Source: Phymatolithon calcareum
Taxonomy: Eukaryota; Rhodophyta; Florideophyceae; Hapalidiales
Direction of reading: 5' to 3'
DNA length: 64,000 nt
NCBI GenBank assembly: GCA_977006965.1
Contig: OZ345382.1
Location: 1,426,001-1,490,000, forward strand
The notes under the pieces: generated by a model
Database searches by the model: none
What the model was told of the DNA's origin: nothing
Seen by the model: the letters and a program-made list of their open reading frames with translations, nothing else
Translations under genes and position numbers: made by a program
In this document: one piece after another, positions 62,260-64,000 of the stretch
How positions within the stretch are numbered: position 1 is the first letter of the stretch
Layout: each line of letters begins with the position of its first letter

Positions 62260-63131
62260 CAGGGGGGGTTTTCGAATAGGTCTACCCCATGCCAAACTGA
62301 TATCACACGCACTATTGGGATATGGCACTATGCAAAATCATACGCTGTGATGCGGTCTTTCGCATTCATATTGCGTGTGCCTCGTAGCGTTTTTTTGTTT
62401 TCGTAGGACATTATGTAAAACGACGCGGCAGCAGTTTGAAAAATAACCCAGTTTCGTCCACGTTATAGATGTTTTCAACGTCAAAGTCACGCAACGTCTC
62501 ATGCTGCTCGGCCATACTTTCGGCAGCCTCATCTACTGTGGCATTTTCAGCTTGCCCAGCCAATGAGGTCGTGATGATACCATGCAGCTTAACGAATTTC
62601 TGGCACTAACAAACAGAGGCACTAAACTTTTCAAATCGTGCTCGGTCGGCATCAGTCAGTTGCCTACATTTAAAAAAGCCCTCTCGAACGAGTAAAGCGC
62701 GCTCACGAATCAGATCCTGCGTATCGGGCAGCTTAATTGAGCGCATAATTTCGCAGAAACGAAATACTTTCTCGTCAATCTGCGGATACTGTGCATTTCG
62801 CATGGATTTTGAGCTTAGAGACCGCCCTTCTTCGTCAGCCCTACGAAGCAACTCTTCGCCTTCTTTCGGAGTTTCGTTATGAATCGAGATGAAAATTTGA
62901 ATCGCGCAATCACCACTGCTGCCGGAGTTCCTTTGTTCAGCATTCTAATCGCCTCCAGCTTGTGTTGTAGATTGAGCCGTGTTCGTGTGCCCTTTTTGTT
63001 GGTCATCATTGTCACCAGCTGAGAAAACCGGTGGGCAGCTAAAGCATATGATAACTGTGCCAACGCATGAGGGGTAGCACTAATAGGGATGTAGCACTAA
63101 TAAATTCGGCACTATTCAGCGACCCCCCCTG
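62260..63131 (-). mobile_element. Truncated pogo/Tigger-like DNA transposon
   Basis: Begins cagggggggt and ends with the reverse complement (acccccctg preceded by agcg), TA on both sides (62258-62259, 63132-63133). The right end (cactattcagcgacccccc) is clearly the same TIR type as the element at 18225-19060 (cactatatagcgacccccc); the left end matches for only about ten bases. Contains a transposase relic on the minus strand. Confidence 0.85.
62270..63009 (-). pseudogene. Pogo/Tigger-like transposase relic
   Basis: ATG 63009 opens TNKKGTRTRLNLQHKLEAIR, the psq/CENPB-N DNA-binding helix-turn-helix. After a frameshift near 62840 comes the second DNA-binding domain (ADEEGRSLSSKSMRNAQYPQ, then RERALLVREGFF). 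Two adjacent stops lie near 62605. The DDE domain starts (DVENIYNVDETGLFFKLLP, with the first catalytic Asp of the family) and after another frameshift reads KKTLRGTRNMNAKDRITA, where it ends; the remaining catalytic residues are deleted. Non-functional. Confidence 0.85.
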
Positions 63132-63133
63132 TA

Positions 63134-63745
63134 TACAAAAATCCTATTGTGATTGGCTTCAGATTTCATTTCCCAGCAATGATTTTGATAATGGGCCCAA
63201 AAATTATGCAATGCGAAACGGTGTCTAAATCCGGAAGCAACTACAGGCTTCCGAGCAATGTAAAGTATTATGATTCAACGTCAAGCAGTCAAATGCGCTC
63301 AACATTGAATTCCGTTTTCGCGCAAACCCTTAGCAGCGAGAGAAATTGATCATAATTCATATTTCTATCTCCGCATTCTAAAACTAATACCAAAGATCGA
63401 TTCAGAAGCAAAATCTAGTTCAGGAACCATAATAATCTCTGATTTCTACGTTTAAATTAAGGAACGGTTTGGTCTAGAGTTCACCACATTTGTCTGGGAT
63501 AGCGCAACGTTTCTCTGCTCTTGCGGCTTGATCGAGGATTTTTTTAAGGAAACATGACAGGTATTTGTTTCAGAGCCTCCAATATTAAGGTACTGCACTT
63601 CACGTTACCTTGTACGGTATCTGCGGATATCTTTCGCAGATATCATTTACAACACCTGCTTATATGGTTTCGTATCTCCCGTGTAGGGCAGGACGAAATT
63701 TTTTATTTAGAACTACCAGTACATTCTCTACGATCCCGAGCCTAA
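63134..63745. other. Intergenic
   Basis: No gene seen. Confidence 0.4.
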
Positions 63746-63748
63746 GGC

Positions 63749-63756
63749 TATATAAG
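63749..63756 (+). promoter_or_regulatory. TATA box of the gene at the right edge
   Basis: TATATAAG about 215 bases before the ATG at 63966, the best TATA box in the window. The leader between them is C-rich near its end, as in the EF-1alpha gene. Confidence 0.5.
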
Positions 63757-63965
63757 CGAGATCTGGGGCTGAGAGTTGTGGACTGAAGAACAAGAAGAAC
63801 TAAAAAGAAGCTTCATTTGTCGTATGACACCTTCTTTACGACCGATAATTGCAATTTAAATTGTTAGCGAACACCCGAAACCACCATCCCTCCTCGCTTT
63901 GTAGCGCCGTGCTTCAGAGCACAGGTGCTATTTCCATCCAACCGACTACACCAACTTTCTTCACC

Positions 63966-64000
63966 ATGAACGATCGGGAAGAAAACTACCAGCCGATCTC
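63966..64000 (+). CDS. Start of a gene cut by the window edge
   Basis: ATG in good context (ttcaccATGAACG) opens MNDREENYQPI before the window ends. The product cannot be identified from eleven codons. The TATA box and pyrimidine-rich leader upstream support a real start. Confidence 0.5.
   Translation, partial: MNDREENYQPI

Overview
The window is nuclear DNA of a eukaryote, most probably a florideophyte red alga of the Chondrus type. This is an inference from four things: an intronless elongation factor 1-alpha of the red algal kind (its effector segment reads ARGVTIAC), genes with almost no introns packed into a compact island, large gene-poor stretches full of LTR retrotransposons and decaying DNA transposons, and AATAAA polyadenylation signals. 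No rRNA, tRNA or CRISPR array was recognised.

Layout. 0-21 kb is gene-poor. It holds dispersed repeats, a possible decayed or spliced small gene (3.3-4.4 kb), a dead copy of the WD40 protein STRAP (4.9-5.7 kb), a decayed transposon ORF (9.5-10.2 kb), a broken NB-ARC plus WD40 immune-receptor-like gene on the minus strand (13.2-17.2 kb) with a second, truncated copy of itself (10.8-11.5 kb), and an internally deleted pogo/Tigger-type transposon with TA target duplication (18.2-19.1 kb). 21.3-27.0 kb carries the most interesting item: a cluster of five copies of a minute gene encoding a 37-residue secreted peptide, arranged as two divergent pairs plus one dead copy, with shared promoter motifs and mostly synonymous differences. 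27.2-33.0 kb is a complete Ty3/gypsy element with matching LTRs, one uninterrupted gag-pol ORF and a C-terminal chromodomain. 34.8-40.4 kb holds an unrecognised 596-residue protein gene and a broken inverted paralogue with related upstream DNA.

41.9-53.3 kb is the housekeeping island, all on the plus strand: a CaMK-like protein kinase, calnexin (one 110-base intron), an inositol polyphosphate kinase and EF-1alpha. These link calcium/inositol-phosphate signalling, ER glycoprotein folding and translation only loosely, and nothing suggests co-transcription. 53.3-64 kb is repeat-rich again: a decayed ORF bracketed by recurring 26-base palindromes, a 96-base tandem repeat, a solo LTR with a perfect 5-base target duplication, a hairpin, a 1.15-kb array of a 10-base repeat, a second pogo-like relic, and the promoter and first codons of a gene running off the right edge.
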